DNA of 19,679 bases from Nitrospira_G sp035457545 (GTDB taxonomy: Bacteria; Nitrospirota; Nitrospiria; Nitrospirales; Nitrospiraceae), in the NCBI GenBank assembly GCA_035457545.1, contig DATIBM010000149.1, positions 1 to 19,679 of the forward strand, written 5' to 3'. Each line of letters starts with the position of its first letter. The first letter of the stretch is position 1. The notes under the pieces were generated by a model that was not told the origin of the DNA, ran no database searches, and saw only the letters and a program-made list of their open reading frames with translations. Below, one piece after another: positions 8,974 to 16,154 of the stretch. The translations under genes were made by a program, and so were the position numbers.

Positions 8974-9102
8974 TTATCCGGACGGCCGGCGACGCACGGG
9001 CGCCGGTTTCCGGGCCCAATCCTTGGCCAGGACGCCGATGAGCCACAACGGCAATCCAAGCAGCAACAGGTACCATCCGGCCCAAAGCATGGTCGTATTC
9101 AT
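8974..9102 (-). CDS. small single-pass membrane protein, 42 residues
   Basis: An unnamed short gene. The ATG at 9100-9102 is preceded by AAGGGGTGA at good spacing, and the frame reads MNTTMLWAGWYLLLLGLPLW followed by LIGVLAKDWARKPAPVRRR and a TAA stop. Residues about 5-25 form a strongly hydrophobic helix, followed by a basic tail, which by the positive-inside rule would be cytoplasmic. I do not recognise the family. It lies directly upstream of the Spy-like gene. The good ribosome binding site and clean helix-plus-basic-tail design are the reasons to call it real; there is no homology evidence. Confidence 0.6.
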   Translation of the reverse strand: MNTTMLWAGWYLLLLGLPLWLIGVLAKDWARKPAPVRRRPSG

Positions 9103-9442
9103 GGCGTCACCCCTTTTCTCTGCATCCGTGACTTATCGAGTCCGTGTTGTTGTGTTTGCTGTTCTTCAGCAAGGCCCGTTCCTTTTTCCTCGTCGAGTCG
9201 ATCGTTCATAACCCATTGACAACTGGCACATATTTGACTCTGCCACGCAGCAAGAAACACCCAGCTTCACGTTGTCGATGCCGACTGATCGTCACCTGCC
9301 GAGAATTCGGCACCAGACGATGGGATTCAAACCTGCGACCCAGCCGCGGCGCCCACGCGCCGCGCTATGTCGAATGTCGAGGTTCTACGGGGATCTGGTG
9401 AGTGGGTTGTGGATAGGACGAACGCGGTCGCCGGCCCGTCAG
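9103..9442. other. 340-base intergenic region without a supportable gene
   Basis: No convincing reading frame spans this interval on either strand. It contains an 8-base-pair GC hairpin (9345-9364) and, next to it on the minus strand, the tRNA T-loop-like string GGTTTGAATCCC (about 9322-9333), whose flanking stem does not pair well. The part nearest 9103 should contain the promoter of the small membrane protein gene, but I see no clean -35/-10 pair. Confidence 0.5.
9345..9364 (-). terminator. possible terminator hairpin after the methyltransferase gene
   Basis: The arms cgcggcgc (9345-9352) and gcgccgcg (9357-9364) pair perfectly over 8 bases with a 4-base loop, 79 bases beyond the methyltransferase stop. 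No T-run follows on the minus strand, so intrinsic termination is uncertain. Confidence 0.25.
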
Positions 9443-10090
9443 TCAGGCGTTCCGTTTCACAGCCAGCAGGTAGAGCTTCTCCAATTGGACCTCGAACTCG
9501 TAGGGTCTTCGCGTCAAGGTTTCCTCCACGTCAAAGCCGGCCTCGGTCGCATAGCCTGCCAACTCCGCCGGTTCGAAGAGCGTGGCATCCAGAGAGACGG
9601 GCTGCCCGAACCGCTCATCGACATGAAGGTCCTGTTGCCCCCGATGGCACCCCACGAGGAGACGTCCGTTCTTTCCAAGCACGCGCGCCATGTCCCGGAG
9701 CACCGGCACCACGGCATCCCGGCGAAGATGAATCAGCGAGTAGAAGGCCACGATCCCTCCCAACGAACCGGCAGGCAGGTCGAGCGCGCGCATGTCGCCT
9801 ACCTGGAATGGAATCGCCGGGTATCGGCGCCTCGCCAGGTCGATCATGCGGGGTGAGAGGTCGATCCCGAAGGCCTGGACCCCACGCAGACACAGATACG
9901 CTGCGACGTAGCCCGGTCCGCAACCAAGGTCGCAGACAGGACCGTGAACCGATTCCGCAAACCGGTTCAACAGGGCTTGATCGAAGGGCGCGCGGCCGAG
10001 GTCATCCGCGTAGGCGTCGGCATAGAAGTCGGCGATCCGGTCATAATCACCGGCGAGATCGGGATTCCAACAGCCATCCTGCTGCGTCAT
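9443..10090 (-). CDS. class I SAM-dependent methyltransferase
   Basis: A 215-residue Rossmann-fold methyltransferase. Motif I is DLGCGPG at residues 54-60, the acidic strand-2 motif is GIDLSP at 75-80, and VGDMRALDLPAGSLGGIVAF carries the later adenine-contacting and post-motif strands. The layout matches the Methyltransf_11/25 type that methylates small molecules. The start chosen is the first in-frame ATG (MTQQDGCWNPDL); the frame extends 17 codons further to a TTG, but that extension is basic, low in family character and would nearly touch the upstream gene. The N-terminal YDRIADFYADAY is typical for this group. Substrate is unknown. It lies 60 bases after the DUF7002-like gene. Confidence 0.9.
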   Translation of the reverse strand: MTQQDGCWNPDLAGDYDRIADFYADAYADDLGRAPFDQALLNRFAESVHGPVCDLGCGPGYVAAYLCLRGVQAFGIDLSPRMIDLARRRYPAIPFQVGDMRALDLPAGSLGGIVAFYSLIHLRRDAVVPVLRDMARVLGKNGRLLVGCHRGQQDLHVDERFGQPVSLDATLFEPAELAGYATEAGFDVEETLTRRPYEFEVQLEKLYLLAVKRNA

Positions 10091-10150
10091 GTCATCGTCC
10101 GGCGGATTCTTCCTTGGCCTGCCGCTCCTGCATTCCGGCAACTACTGTGG

Positions 10151-10798
10151 CTATGGACGAAAGGTCTCCCCGGGCTCCAGGCGATGGACCTCGATGACGC
10201 AGCTCATCACCTCCTTCGCCTCTCCGGCGACAGTCAGTTCAGCGGGGCGCTGGCTGTAGGTGCGCGGATGAATGCCGAGACCGTCCGCCTCGCTGGACCA
10301 GCCCGACTCGATCCATAGCCGATAGGGCACGAAGGTGCACCGCCCCCGTCTCGCCGGCCTGCGGCGTGCGTGCCCCGAAGTGATGCGGGAGAGAGACATC
10401 CGCTCGGCATAGCGGGCCGCCAGGCGCTGGGCATCGACAACCAGGACGACTTGTGGCCGCGGTTCGCAGGCGCGCCTCTGCCGGTTGAGCCGATCCGCAT
10501 CCAACCAGAAGAACACCTGCGAATTGATCAGTTCGTACCATTCCGGCGCCGTGAGGCCGACCAGACAGGTCGCCAACGAACGCGCGGGGAGCGGCTTTTG
10601 GTCGCGCACCTGCACGCCGTTCGGCAATACCCTGTGCTCGAGACGCTGGCGCCGCTCGATCCGTTCCCGTTCGGTTCCTTGCAGCCCGGCCTGGTCGAGT
10701 AGGACCTTCGTGCTCAATAGTCCGCTGCGGCAAATGGACGGCCAGTTCGCCGCTTCGGCCAGGTGATAGAGCTGCGCCGGAAGCGTCCTCGACCTCAT
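10151..10798 (-). CDS. DUF7002-like protein
   Basis: The 215-residue product begins MRSRTLPAQLYHLAEAANWP and continues SICRSGLLST, which matches my memory of the DUF7002 family. The opening YHLAEAANWPSICRSGLLS also resembles the start of ADP-ribosyltransferase-fold families such as DUF4433/DarT (YHIT..N..SI...G), so a related fold is possible but not shown. Other conserved-looking parts are RDQKPLP, the strand-helix VFFWLDADRLNR and VVLVVDAQRLAARY. No signal peptide or membrane segment is seen. No antitoxin-like partner is adjacent, which is a point against a toxin role. The ribosome binding site is weak (GGGTGA). Confidence 0.68.
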   Translation of the reverse strand: MRSRTLPAQLYHLAEAANWPSICRSGLLSTKVLLDQAGLQGTERERIERRQRLEHRVLPNGVQVRDQKPLPARSLATCLVGLTAPEWYELINSQVFFWLDADRLNRQRRACEPRPQVVLVVDAQRLAARYAERMSLSRITSGHARRRPARRGRCTFVPYRLWIESGWSSEADGLGIHPRTYSQRPAELTVAGEAKEVMSCVIEVHRLEPGETFRP

Positions 10799-10850
10799 CG
10801 AGTCACCCGGACGTCATCGGTTCACACAAGCCGGGAGACCGGTCGTTTCA

Positions 10851-11213
10851 TCACGCATCGACCAAAACCTTGAATCCGCCGTAGACCATGCGCGTGACGT
10901 CGAACGGCATGTCTTGTGGATCACACATCGTCGCGATGCGCGGGTCTTTCATGACCTTCGCGTTGACGCGGTCCCGATGCGCGCGCGACTTATAGACGAT
11001 ATACGAGAACACCACGGTTTCGCCGGGCTTGGCCTTGGCGCTTTTCAGGAATGGCACGCCCATCTTGGTATTGAGATCGTCGCCGGCGCATTCCTTGTAG
11101 TCGAGCGCGCCGTGCTCTCGCCAGATTTTCCCCGCCTTCTGCGCCAGGCGGCGGTAGGCCCGGAGATTCTTCTTTGGAACGGGCAGGACAAATCCATCGA
11201 CGTAGCGGGCCAT
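10851..11213 (-). CDS. DUF1428 family protein
   Basis: A 120-residue cytoplasmic protein. The ATG at 11211-11213 sits behind a textbook AAAGGAGG, which decides the start against a longer upstream frame. MARYVDGFVLPVPKKNLRAY and the later GETVVFSYIVYKSRAHRD and VTRMVYGGFKVLVDA are typical of DUF1428, a family with a dimeric ferredoxin-like (alpha/beta barrel) fold and no established reaction. It lies 46 bases after the dehydrogenase gene and is probably co-transcribed with it. Several other genes in this island (YCII, VOC) also encode small stand-alone enzymes of similar size. Confidence 0.9.
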   Translation of the reverse strand: MARYVDGFVLPVPKKNLRAYRRLAQKAGKIWREHGALDYKECAGDDLNTKMGVPFLKSAKAKPGETVVFSYIVYKSRAHRDRVNAKVMKDPRIATMCDPQDMPFDVTRMVYGGFKVLVDA

Positions 11214-11259
11214 GCCAACCTCCTTTGGATGAGTCAGACAGTTCTGATGAGACGAACAC

Positions 11260-12168
11260 CTATCGATAGCCGGTCGCGTCGGCCGGCTTTCCGGCATCGA
11301 CCACTTCCCGCAGATATCGCCACGCGTCGGGACGGGAGCCGTCGAGGTCGGTAAAGCGATAGACTTGCGCCAGTTGGCCGCTGGACAGCGATTGCCCGTT
11401 CCAACGCGAGCGATTCGGATCTGCCGCAAGGGCCGCCACGGCGCGCCCGATGAAACGGGGAGTCTCGGAGATCACGAAATGCGGCACGTTCGCCGTGGCG
11501 TCCCGCCAATTCTCTTCGGTCACGCCGAACGCGTCCAACATGATCTCCGAACGCAACCATCCGGGCGTGAGGGACACCGAGGTCGCGCCATGCGGGGCAA
11601 GGTCCTTGGCATGGGCCCAAGCCATGCGCGTCACCGCGATCTTCGCGAGGTCATAGAACGGGTTGATCCGATAGTGCTCCGCATTGTACTCGGCCGTGCC
11701 GTCCGTCACCTCGACCAAGAGGCCTCCCGGACGCTCGATCAACAGCGGCAGGGCATAGTGCGCCGTGATCAGATGCGTGTGAATGCCGAGGCTGAGCATC
11801 CGCAGCCCATTCCGGAGATCATGCTTCCAGACCGGTGTGTCCCATTCCTTGAGCTGCTCTCCGCCCCAGATGTCATTGACGAGGACGTCGAGGCGCCCCT
11901 GCTCGGCGCGGATGCGATCGACCAGCTTCTCGACCTCCTCCGCGACGAGATGATCCACCTGAACAGCGATGCCATGGCCGCCGGATGCCGAGACAAGCTC
12001 GGCCGTTTCCTCGATAGTTTCCGGCCTGCCGTATTCGGACGGCTGGTCCCGCGTGGTCCGCCCGGTCACATAGACCGTGGAGCCGGCCGCGCCCAATTCG
12101 ACCGCGATCCCCCGACCCGCGCCGCGCGTTCCCCCCGCAACCAAGGCGACGGTCCCTACAAGCGACAT
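11260..12168 (-). CDS. short-chain dehydrogenase/reductase (SDR)
   Basis: A 302-residue NAD(P)-dependent oxidoreductase. The cofactor-binding glycine motif GGTRGAGRG is at residues 12-20, followed by YVTGRTTR, whose arginines favour NADPH. The catalytic pair is Tyr172 and Lys176 in YDLAK, and Asn98 lies in VLVNDIWGG. The usual catalytic serine position appears replaced by threonine (near VTDGT, 154-158), a small oddity. The start is an ATG with GGAAGG five bases before it; an in-frame ATG 42 bases upstream would add a basic, less likely tail. It is 46 bases after the secreted DUF1579 gene. The substrate is unknown. Confidence 0.93.
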   Translation of the reverse strand: MSLVGTVALVAGGTRGAGRGIAVELGAAGSTVYVTGRTTRDQPSEYGRPETIEETAELVSASGGHGIAVQVDHLVAEEVEKLVDRIRAEQGRLDVLVNDIWGGEQLKEWDTPVWKHDLRNGLRMLSLGIHTHLITAHYALPLLIERPGGLLVEVTDGTAEYNAEHYRINPFYDLAKIAVTRMAWAHAKDLAPHGATSVSLTPGWLRSEIMLDAFGVTEENWRDATANVPHFVISETPRFIGRAVAALAADPNRSRWNGQSLSSGQLAQVYRFTDLDGSRPDAWRYLREVVDAGKPADATGYR

Positions 12169-12214
12169 CAGACCTTCCACCTGCCTCGAAGTTGTGCGCG
12201 TCCTCCACATTCCG

Positions 12215-12814
12215 CTACGGTTTCCGCTTGTACGTGATCTCCATCATCTTGGTTTCCTTCTGGCCGTGGTGCGCTCCGTACATATCGAACGTCTGGGTGT
12301 GGTCGTCGATGATCTTCCAGACCGCCCGATGAGTCATCTTGCCTCCGCCCGGCTCCGGATGCGACCCTTTGAGCGTGATGGTCTTGCCGTCGGCGCTGGC
12401 CGTGCCTTCCATGATGAAGATTCCCGTGCCCATCGAATCCATCCAGGCCGTCACGTATTTCTTGGTCATGTTGTCGTAGGCGTCGATGCCGATCCCGGAG
12501 AAGGGTTGCCCCATCATCTGGCCGTGGTATTCCTGATAGAGAAAGCGCCCGTCCAGCAACATCTTCATGTCCGCGGTGCCGCTCGATTCCGTCGGCGGCT
12601 TGCCCGGCTCCATCCATTCCTTCGTGGCGGTCGTCCAGCTCCCGGCGAGACTCGCAAAGAGCTTGTGGGGCTCGCCAGGCTGGGCGAGTTTCTTCCACAG
12701 CTCCATCATCGCCTGGGGGTCCATCTGTTTCTCCGTCTTCTTGTCTTTGGCCAGAGTGGGAGAAGCCATGACCAACAGGCACACGCACATGAGTATGGCT
12801 GATATGAAACGCAT
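12215..12814 (-). CDS. secreted DUF1579 domain protein
   Basis: The 199-residue product starts with a signal peptide, MRFISAILMCVCLLVMASPT, with likely cleavage after LA, so it should be exported to the periplasm. The mature part has the DUF1579 pattern: a helix before GEPHKLFASLAGSWTTATKEW, then paired strands GTADMKMLLDGRFLYQEYHG and FSGIGIDAYDNMTKKYVTAW, ending in WKIIDDHTQTFDMYG. These proteins form a lipocalin-like beta barrel with unknown ligand. The ATG follows AAGGAGG, which selects it over a longer upstream frame. It precedes the SDR gene by 46 bases. Confidence 0.88.
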   Translation of the reverse strand: MRFISAILMCVCLLVMASPTLAKDKKTEKQMDPQAMMELWKKLAQPGEPHKLFASLAGSWTTATKEWMEPGKPPTESSGTADMKMLLDGRFLYQEYHGQMMGQPFSGIGIDAYDNMTKKYVTAWMDSMGTGIFIMEGTASADGKTITLKGSHPEPGGGKMTHRAVWKIIDDHTQTFDMYGAHHGQKETKMMEITYKRKP

Positions 12815-13043
12815 AGGCACCTCCTTGTGGTCGGTCGATGAGTACATTCGACGAAATGATGTCACTGGACAATCGTCACACACATCAGCTTCGCATGGGA
12901 AGGAGCACGCGGATGCTCATCACGCACAGACAGACCTCACCGGATCAGACCCCCAGCAGAATCGCGGCGTCGAACGGCGCCGACACGTGCATGGGTGGCG
13001 GTCGTACCACCGAGGCAGCCGGCGACCGTATGGCGTCCGCCGC

Positions 13044-13571
13044 TCACGCTTCGGCGACGGCCTTCAAATTGGCGAGACCCACCTCGAAGTCTTTGCCGAC
13101 CATGCGGTCCATGTCCATAAAGAGGCAGATGACTTTCGCGATGTAGGGACTCTGCCCGGTCATGCTCCACGTGACCTGCGTCGCGTCGCCAAGCGGTTCC
13201 AACCTGTATTCGACAATGTTGTGAGCGGCGAAGGGCTCGACGATGTCCAGCGCGATCGTGATCATGGAAGGCGGTACCGTGTCCGTAATCGTCAAGCGGC
13301 CTTTCCCGACTTCTTTGTTGCCGTCGAATTCATACACGGCGCCCTTGCCGTTGGCGGCCCCGCTGAATGTTCTCTTCATCATGGGGTCCTTCTTCTCGTA
13401 GGGCGACCAGGACTCCGACCGATGGAAGTCATTCAGAATCGCAAAGATCTTCTGCGGCGGCGCCTTGATGGTCGCCGACCGTTGAATCCGGAACGTGTCC
13501 GGCATGGTCGCGGCATAGATGAGCACCGCGACGATCAGGACAACGACGATGATGACGATGGTCTTGACCAT
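13044..13571 (-). CDS. SRPBCC (START-like) family protein with N-terminal membrane anchor
   Basis: The 175-residue product has one N-terminal membrane helix (residues about 4-21, TIVIIVVVLIVAVLIYAA) and then an SRPBCC/polyketide-cyclase-like domain: FRIQRSATIKAPPQKIFAIL, then DFHRSESWSPYEK, a run of strands, and GQSPYIAKVICLFMDMDRMV with the long C-terminal helix KDFEVGLANLKAVAEA. These proteins bind hydrophobic ligands in a helix-grip cavity; the ligand here is unknown. GGAGG precedes the ATG at 5 bases. SRPBCC genes commonly accompany YCII and VOC genes near ECF sigma factors, as here. Confidence 0.9.
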   Translation of the reverse strand: MVKTIVIIVVVLIVAVLIYAATMPDTFRIQRSATIKAPPQKIFAILNDFHRSESWSPYEKKDPMMKRTFSGAANGKGAVYEFDGNKEVGKGRLTITDTVPPSMITIALDIVEPFAAHNIVEYRLEPLGDATQVTWSMTGQSPYIAKVICLFMDMDRMVGKDFEVGLANLKAVAEA

Positions 13572-13681
13572 GGCTGCCTCCGATGTAGTGATGGCGGTGA
13601 TTCAATCCTGGTTCGCGACTGTGCGGCGAGACGGGCCACGGCACTGACCGTCGCGGCCACTTGCGATGCTGAACCGGCCGG

Positions 13682-14155
13682 TTACCCGCAAGCCTTCTGT
13701 GCCGCCTCCTGCAGTTCTTCCGGCTTCACGTCACAAACGTGCGTGGCGACCGACCAGTGGTGCCCGAAGGGATCTTCGAGTTTGCCGTAGCGATCCCCCC
13801 AGAACGTGTCTTCAACCGGCATCGTGATCGTCGCTCCGGCTGCCACGGCTTGTTTGAAGAACGCGTCCACGTCCTGGACATACAGATGGATCGTGACCGG
13901 CGAACCCTTGAGGGACTTCGGCCCGAATGAATGCCAATCGGGGAATTCATCGACGAGCATAACGGGTGAATCCCCGATACGAATTAGGGCATGGAGGAGC
14001 TTTCCCTGTGGTCCCGGCACTCTCCCCAGGTCCACGGCATTGAAAGCCTTCTTGTAAAATTCAATGGCCTCGGCCGCGCCGGCGCAAATCAAGTGCGGGG
14101 TGACCGTATGCATCCCATCCGGGATCGGCTTGACTTGGGGCTGACTCATCGTCAT
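13682..14155 (-). CDS. VOC family protein, PhnB/glyoxalase-like
   Basis: A 157-residue single-domain protein of the vicinal-oxygen-chelate superfamily. The N-terminal unit GMHTVTPHLICAGAAEAIEF and the second half with VTIHLYVQDVDAFFKQAVAA and WGDRYGKLEDPFGHHWSVAT give the paired beta-alpha-beta-beta-beta modules. The GDRYGKLEDPFGH motif carries the acidic residue and histidine near the usual metal site. The reaction cannot be assigned; many PhnB-like members are uncharacterised. AAGGAGAC lies directly before the ATG. A candidate ECF promoter (14184-14211) lies 29 bases upstream, which fits a short leader. Confidence 0.9.
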   Translation of the reverse strand: MTMSQPQVKPIPDGMHTVTPHLICAGAAEAIEFYKKAFNAVDLGRVPGPQGKLLHALIRIGDSPVMLVDEFPDWHSFGPKSLKGSPVTIHLYVQDVDAFFKQAVAAGATITMPVEDTFWGDRYGKLEDPFGHHWSVATHVCDVKPEELQEAAQKACG

Positions 14156-14183
14156 GTCTCCTTGTGGTTATGGGCTCGCATCG

Positions 14184-14211
14184 GACGTTTGGGGCAGCGT
14201 AGCTCTCGACA
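14184..14211 (-). promoter_or_regulatory. candidate ECF-type promoter upstream of VOC gene (18-base spacer)
   Basis: On the minus strand TGTCGA (14206-14211) is followed after 18 bases by CGTC (14184-14187), 29 bases before the VOC ATG. It matches the element seen at two YCII genes except for a spacer one base longer and CGTC in place of CGAC. Both -10 forms, CGAC and CGTC, agree with my recollection of the ECF42 consensus CG(A/T)C. Confidence 0.4.
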
Positions 14212-14266
14212 ACCATCGTCGCCACGAACCGCCATGATCTCCTGGTTCCAATGGCCGTCTCGCGGT

Positions 14267-14698
14267 CTATTTCTTGATCGTTCGCTGAATCTGCTCAGTT
14301 TGCGCGCGTATCCGCTCCTCCTGTTCCCTGAGTTCCGGCGTAAACTCGGCGCCGAAGTCTTCCGCCTCGAACACCTGGCGAATCTCGACTTCATCGTTGT
14401 TAAATGGCGCGCGTTTGAGCCATTCGACCGCCTCGTCCATCGATTTGCATTGCCAGAGCCAGAAGCCGGCAATCAACTCCTTCGTCTCGGTAAAGGGTCC
14501 GTCGATCACCGTGCGCTTGTTTCCGGAGAACTTCACGCGCTTCCCTTGGGAGCTGGGCTGAAGCCCCTCGCCCGCCAGCATCACGCCGGCCTTCACCAGC
14601 TCCTCGTTAAATTTGCCCATCTCGGTCAAAAGTTGCGTGCTCGGCATCACGCCCGCTTCCGACTCCTTGGTGGCCTTGACGATGATCATGAATCGCAT
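14267..14698 (-). CDS. YCII (DGPF) domain protein 1
   Basis: A 143-residue protein with the YCII-related fold: MRFMIIVKATKESEAG at the N-terminus, the signature DGPF at 66-69 in VIDGPFTETKELIAGFWLW, and a helix KSMDEAVEWLKRAPF. The C-terminal 25 residues are an extra charged helix (PELREQEERIRAQTEQIQRT) lacking in the other four copies. The function of DGPF proteins is unknown; a ferredoxin-like fold with a conserved histidine/aspartate site is established for YciI. AAAGGAG precedes the ATG. The best promoter candidate in the window (14767-14793) lies 69 bases upstream. Confidence 0.92.
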   Translation of the reverse strand: MRFMIIVKATKESEAGVMPSTQLLTEMGKFNEELVKAGVMLAGEGLQPSSQGKRVKFSGNKRTVIDGPFTETKELIAGFWLWQCKSMDEAVEWLKRAPFNNDEVEIRQVFEAEDFGAEFTPELREQEERIRAQTEQIQRTIKK

Positions 14699-14766
14699 GG
14701 CTGGCTCCTTTGTTCAGTGACGATTTCGAGGGCGCTCCATCGAGCCGGCCCGGCTTCTGGCTATTG

Positions 14767-14793
14767 GTCGAACGCGCCCCCGCGAAATCGACA
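14767..14793 (-). promoter_or_regulatory. ECF42-like promoter of YCII gene 1
   Basis: Minus-strand TGTCGA (14788-14793) is followed after exactly 17 bases by CGAC (14767-14770), with TT directly before the CGAC. The distance to the YCII ATG is 69 bases. The identical sequence and spacing occur at 18616-18642 upstream of another YCII gene. These hexamers resemble the ECF42 consensus (TGTCGA; CG(A/T)C) that I recall from Streptomyces work. No sigma factor is encoded in the window. Confidence 0.6.
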
Positions 14794-14851
14794 GGGCCGG
14801 TTCATTATTCGTGAAGCATCGTTCGCATGTCGCCATTGGTCCTTCTCTCCC

Positions 14852-14876
14852 AATGACGGTTGACCGATGACTGACG
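14852..14876. repeat. TGACGAATGACG-type dispersed repeat, copy near YCII 2 stop
   Basis: The string aatgacggttgac followed by cgatgactgacg lies 14 bases beyond the stop of YCII gene 2. It aligns with the copy at 18669-18695 (aatggcggttgac, gaatgacg) with only a few differences. A 6-base-pair stem (cattgg 14834-14839, ccaatg 14850-14855) touches it. Confidence 0.45.
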
Positions 14877-14889
14877 ACGGCTTCTTGCT

Positions 14890-15261
14890 TCACGGGCCCT
14901 CGCCCGGCAACCCCGCGACCTCTCTCACCTGCCGGACTTCGACCGTTCCGATGCGCGCGCCTGGAATCCGCCCCGCGATGTCGATGGCCTCGTCACGATC
15001 CTTGGCAGTAATGAGAAAATACCCGGCAATCTGCTCGTGCGTCTCCGCGAACGGGCCATCGGTGGTGAACCGCTTGCCCTCTCGAACCTGCACCCTCGCT
15101 CCCGTCGCCGTCGGATGCAGCGGCGACGCATGGACATATTGCCCCTTGTCGTCGAGTTGGTGGCAGAGTTGAATGGATTCCGCCAGCATGCCCTGCCGCG
15201 TGGCCTCTGGAATCTTACCGAACGCTTCTTCGTTGTGATGAACCAGCAGCAGGTATTTCAT
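14890..15261 (-). CDS. YCII (DGPF) domain protein 2
   Basis: A 123-residue YCII protein starting MKYLLLVHHNEEAFGKIPEA with DGPF at 68-71 inside FTTDGPFAETHEQIAGYFLI. The conserved SPLHP (histidine at 49) and AGRIPGARIGTVEVRQVRE complete the family pattern. It is closest to YCII protein 5 (18715-19083), sharing the GKRxxTDGPFAET and GRIPxARxGTVEVR stretches, which suggests a local duplication. GGAGGGAG precedes the ATG. It follows TrmO by 74 bases, in which no TGTCGA-type promoter is seen, so it may be read through from the trmO transcript. Confidence 0.93.
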   Translation of the reverse strand: MKYLLLVHHNEEAFGKIPEATRQGMLAESIQLCHQLDDKGQYVHASPLHPTATGARVQVREGKRFTTDGPFAETHEQIAGYFLITAKDRDEAIDIAGRIPGARIGTVEVRQVREVAGLPGEGP

Positions 15262-15335
15262 GAAGCTCCCTCCATTCGCATCCCATAATCATGTGGTCGA
15301 TCGGGAATCCCGAGCGCCGCGGTAGTCGCGCGGCG

Positions 15336-15776
15336 TTATGAGTCTGCCGATCGGGGCAGCACCGGCTTGATATCGACGATGGGCGTCCCGTCAATGGCCT
15401 CCATCGGCGCAACCCTTACTCTAAGCCCTGCGACATCCAAGACCGAAACCCGATGGAGTCCCACAGGATTGGGCCGATCCGGCGACCGCGTCGCAAACAC
15501 GCCGGTCAACGGCGCCTCCATATTTCCACGCGGATGGACCTGAAGCACGTCACGCCGGGCCCGGTGAAGCCACGTCAGGACGATGACTTCGTCCCCCGCA
15601 CTGACGCCGACCAAGCCCTGCGCAACCTGAGGCGTGAGTTCCAGCCAGGCTTCAGGGGCGCCCTCGTAGCCCTGGCGTGGTGCCGCCGTACGATTGACCA
15701 GCGTGGAGCGGATGACTCCGATCGGCTCGATCCTATAGTCGGCTTCTGTCATGTTCTTCCCTTGTGTCAGTGCCAT
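15336..15776 (-). CDS. trmO: tRNA (N6-threonylcarbamoyladenosine37-N6)-methyltransferase TrmO
   Basis: TrmO uses S-adenosylmethionine to methylate N6 of t6A37 in certain threonine tRNAs, tuning anticodon-loop decoding. The 146-residue product has the TrmO/TsaA signature: IEPIGVIRST near the N-terminus, then a beta-barrel core, and HPRGNMEAPLTGVFATRSPD followed by RPNPVGLHRVSVL. The domain is shorter than E. coli TrmO, which carries a C-terminal extension, but a single-domain form is common. The frame begins 3 bases after the upstream YCII stop; an internal ATG eight codons in (15752), with AAGGGAAG before it, is an equally plausible start. It is embedded between two YCII genes. Confidence 0.92.
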   Translation of the reverse strand: MALTQGKNMTEADYRIEPIGVIRSTLVNRTAAPRQGYEGAPEAWLELTPQVAQGLVGVSAGDEVIVLTWLHRARRDVLQVHPRGNMEAPLTGVFATRSPDRPNPVGLHRVSVLDVAGLRVRVAPMEAIDGTPIVDIKPVLPRSADS

Positions 15777-15779
15777 CCT

Positions 15780-16154
15780 TCATCCTCTTCTCACGGCCGA
15801 GCCCTCCGTCACTGCAACAGGACGCACTTCGATGGCGCCGCCAGCGGGCAGGGTTGGGATGCGCGCCGCGATGGCAATCGCCTCATCCAGATTCTCACAT
15901 TCCACCAAATGGTAGCCGCCGAGCTGCTCTTTCGTTTCTGCGAACGGTCCATCCGTACAAACCGGCTTGCCGTTCTTCATGCGCACCGTGGTGGCTGACG
16001 ATATGGGGTGTAGCTGTCCTCCGCCGCGAAGACGTCCGCTCTTGGCGAGGCTCTGTATCAACTCTCCATACTCGCGCATAATGGTCTCTCTCTGCGCATC
16101 GGGCAACTTCTGCCAAGACTGTTCATCGAAACAGCACATCAGCATGTATTGCAT
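15780..16154 (-). CDS. YCII (DGPF) domain protein 3
   Basis: A 124-residue YCII protein opening MQYMLMCCFDEQSWQKLPDA with DGPF at 68-71 in VCTDGPFAETKEQLGGYHLV, and AIAARIPTLPAGGAIEVRPV near the end. Unlike the others it has two cysteines at 7-8. AAGGGAG precedes the ATG. Its stop lies 3 bases from the TrmO frame, so the two are very likely translated from one message, with YCII 2 possibly third in that unit. No perfect TGTCGA element precedes it; only a weak variant near 16272-16297 can be found. Confidence 0.93.
   Translation of the reverse strand: MQYMLMCCFDEQSWQKLPDAQRETIMREYGELIQSLAKSGRLRGGGQLHPISSATTVRMKNGKPVCTDGPFAETKEQLGGYHLVECENLDEAIAIAARIPTLPAGGAIEVRPVAVTEGSAVRRG

Noticed and set aside
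8894..8974. 26-residue open frame between the small membrane protein and the Spy-like gene
   Set aside because: It has no ribosome binding site of its own and no protein-like composition; treated only as a possible coupling frame.
9217..9240. Plus-strand TGGCAC followed by TTGAC as a sigma-54 promoter
   Set aside because: Spacing between the GG and the second box is one base off, the GC of the -12 box is missing, and no gene lies downstream on the plus strand.
9311..9345. Minus-strand T-loop-like string GGTTTGAATCCC beside a GC hairpin, suggesting a tRNA with a long variable arm
   Set aside because: The T-stem around the loop pairs at only about three of five positions, no acceptor stem complements the 3' side, and no D-arm or anticodon arm is visible. 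At most a degenerate remnant.
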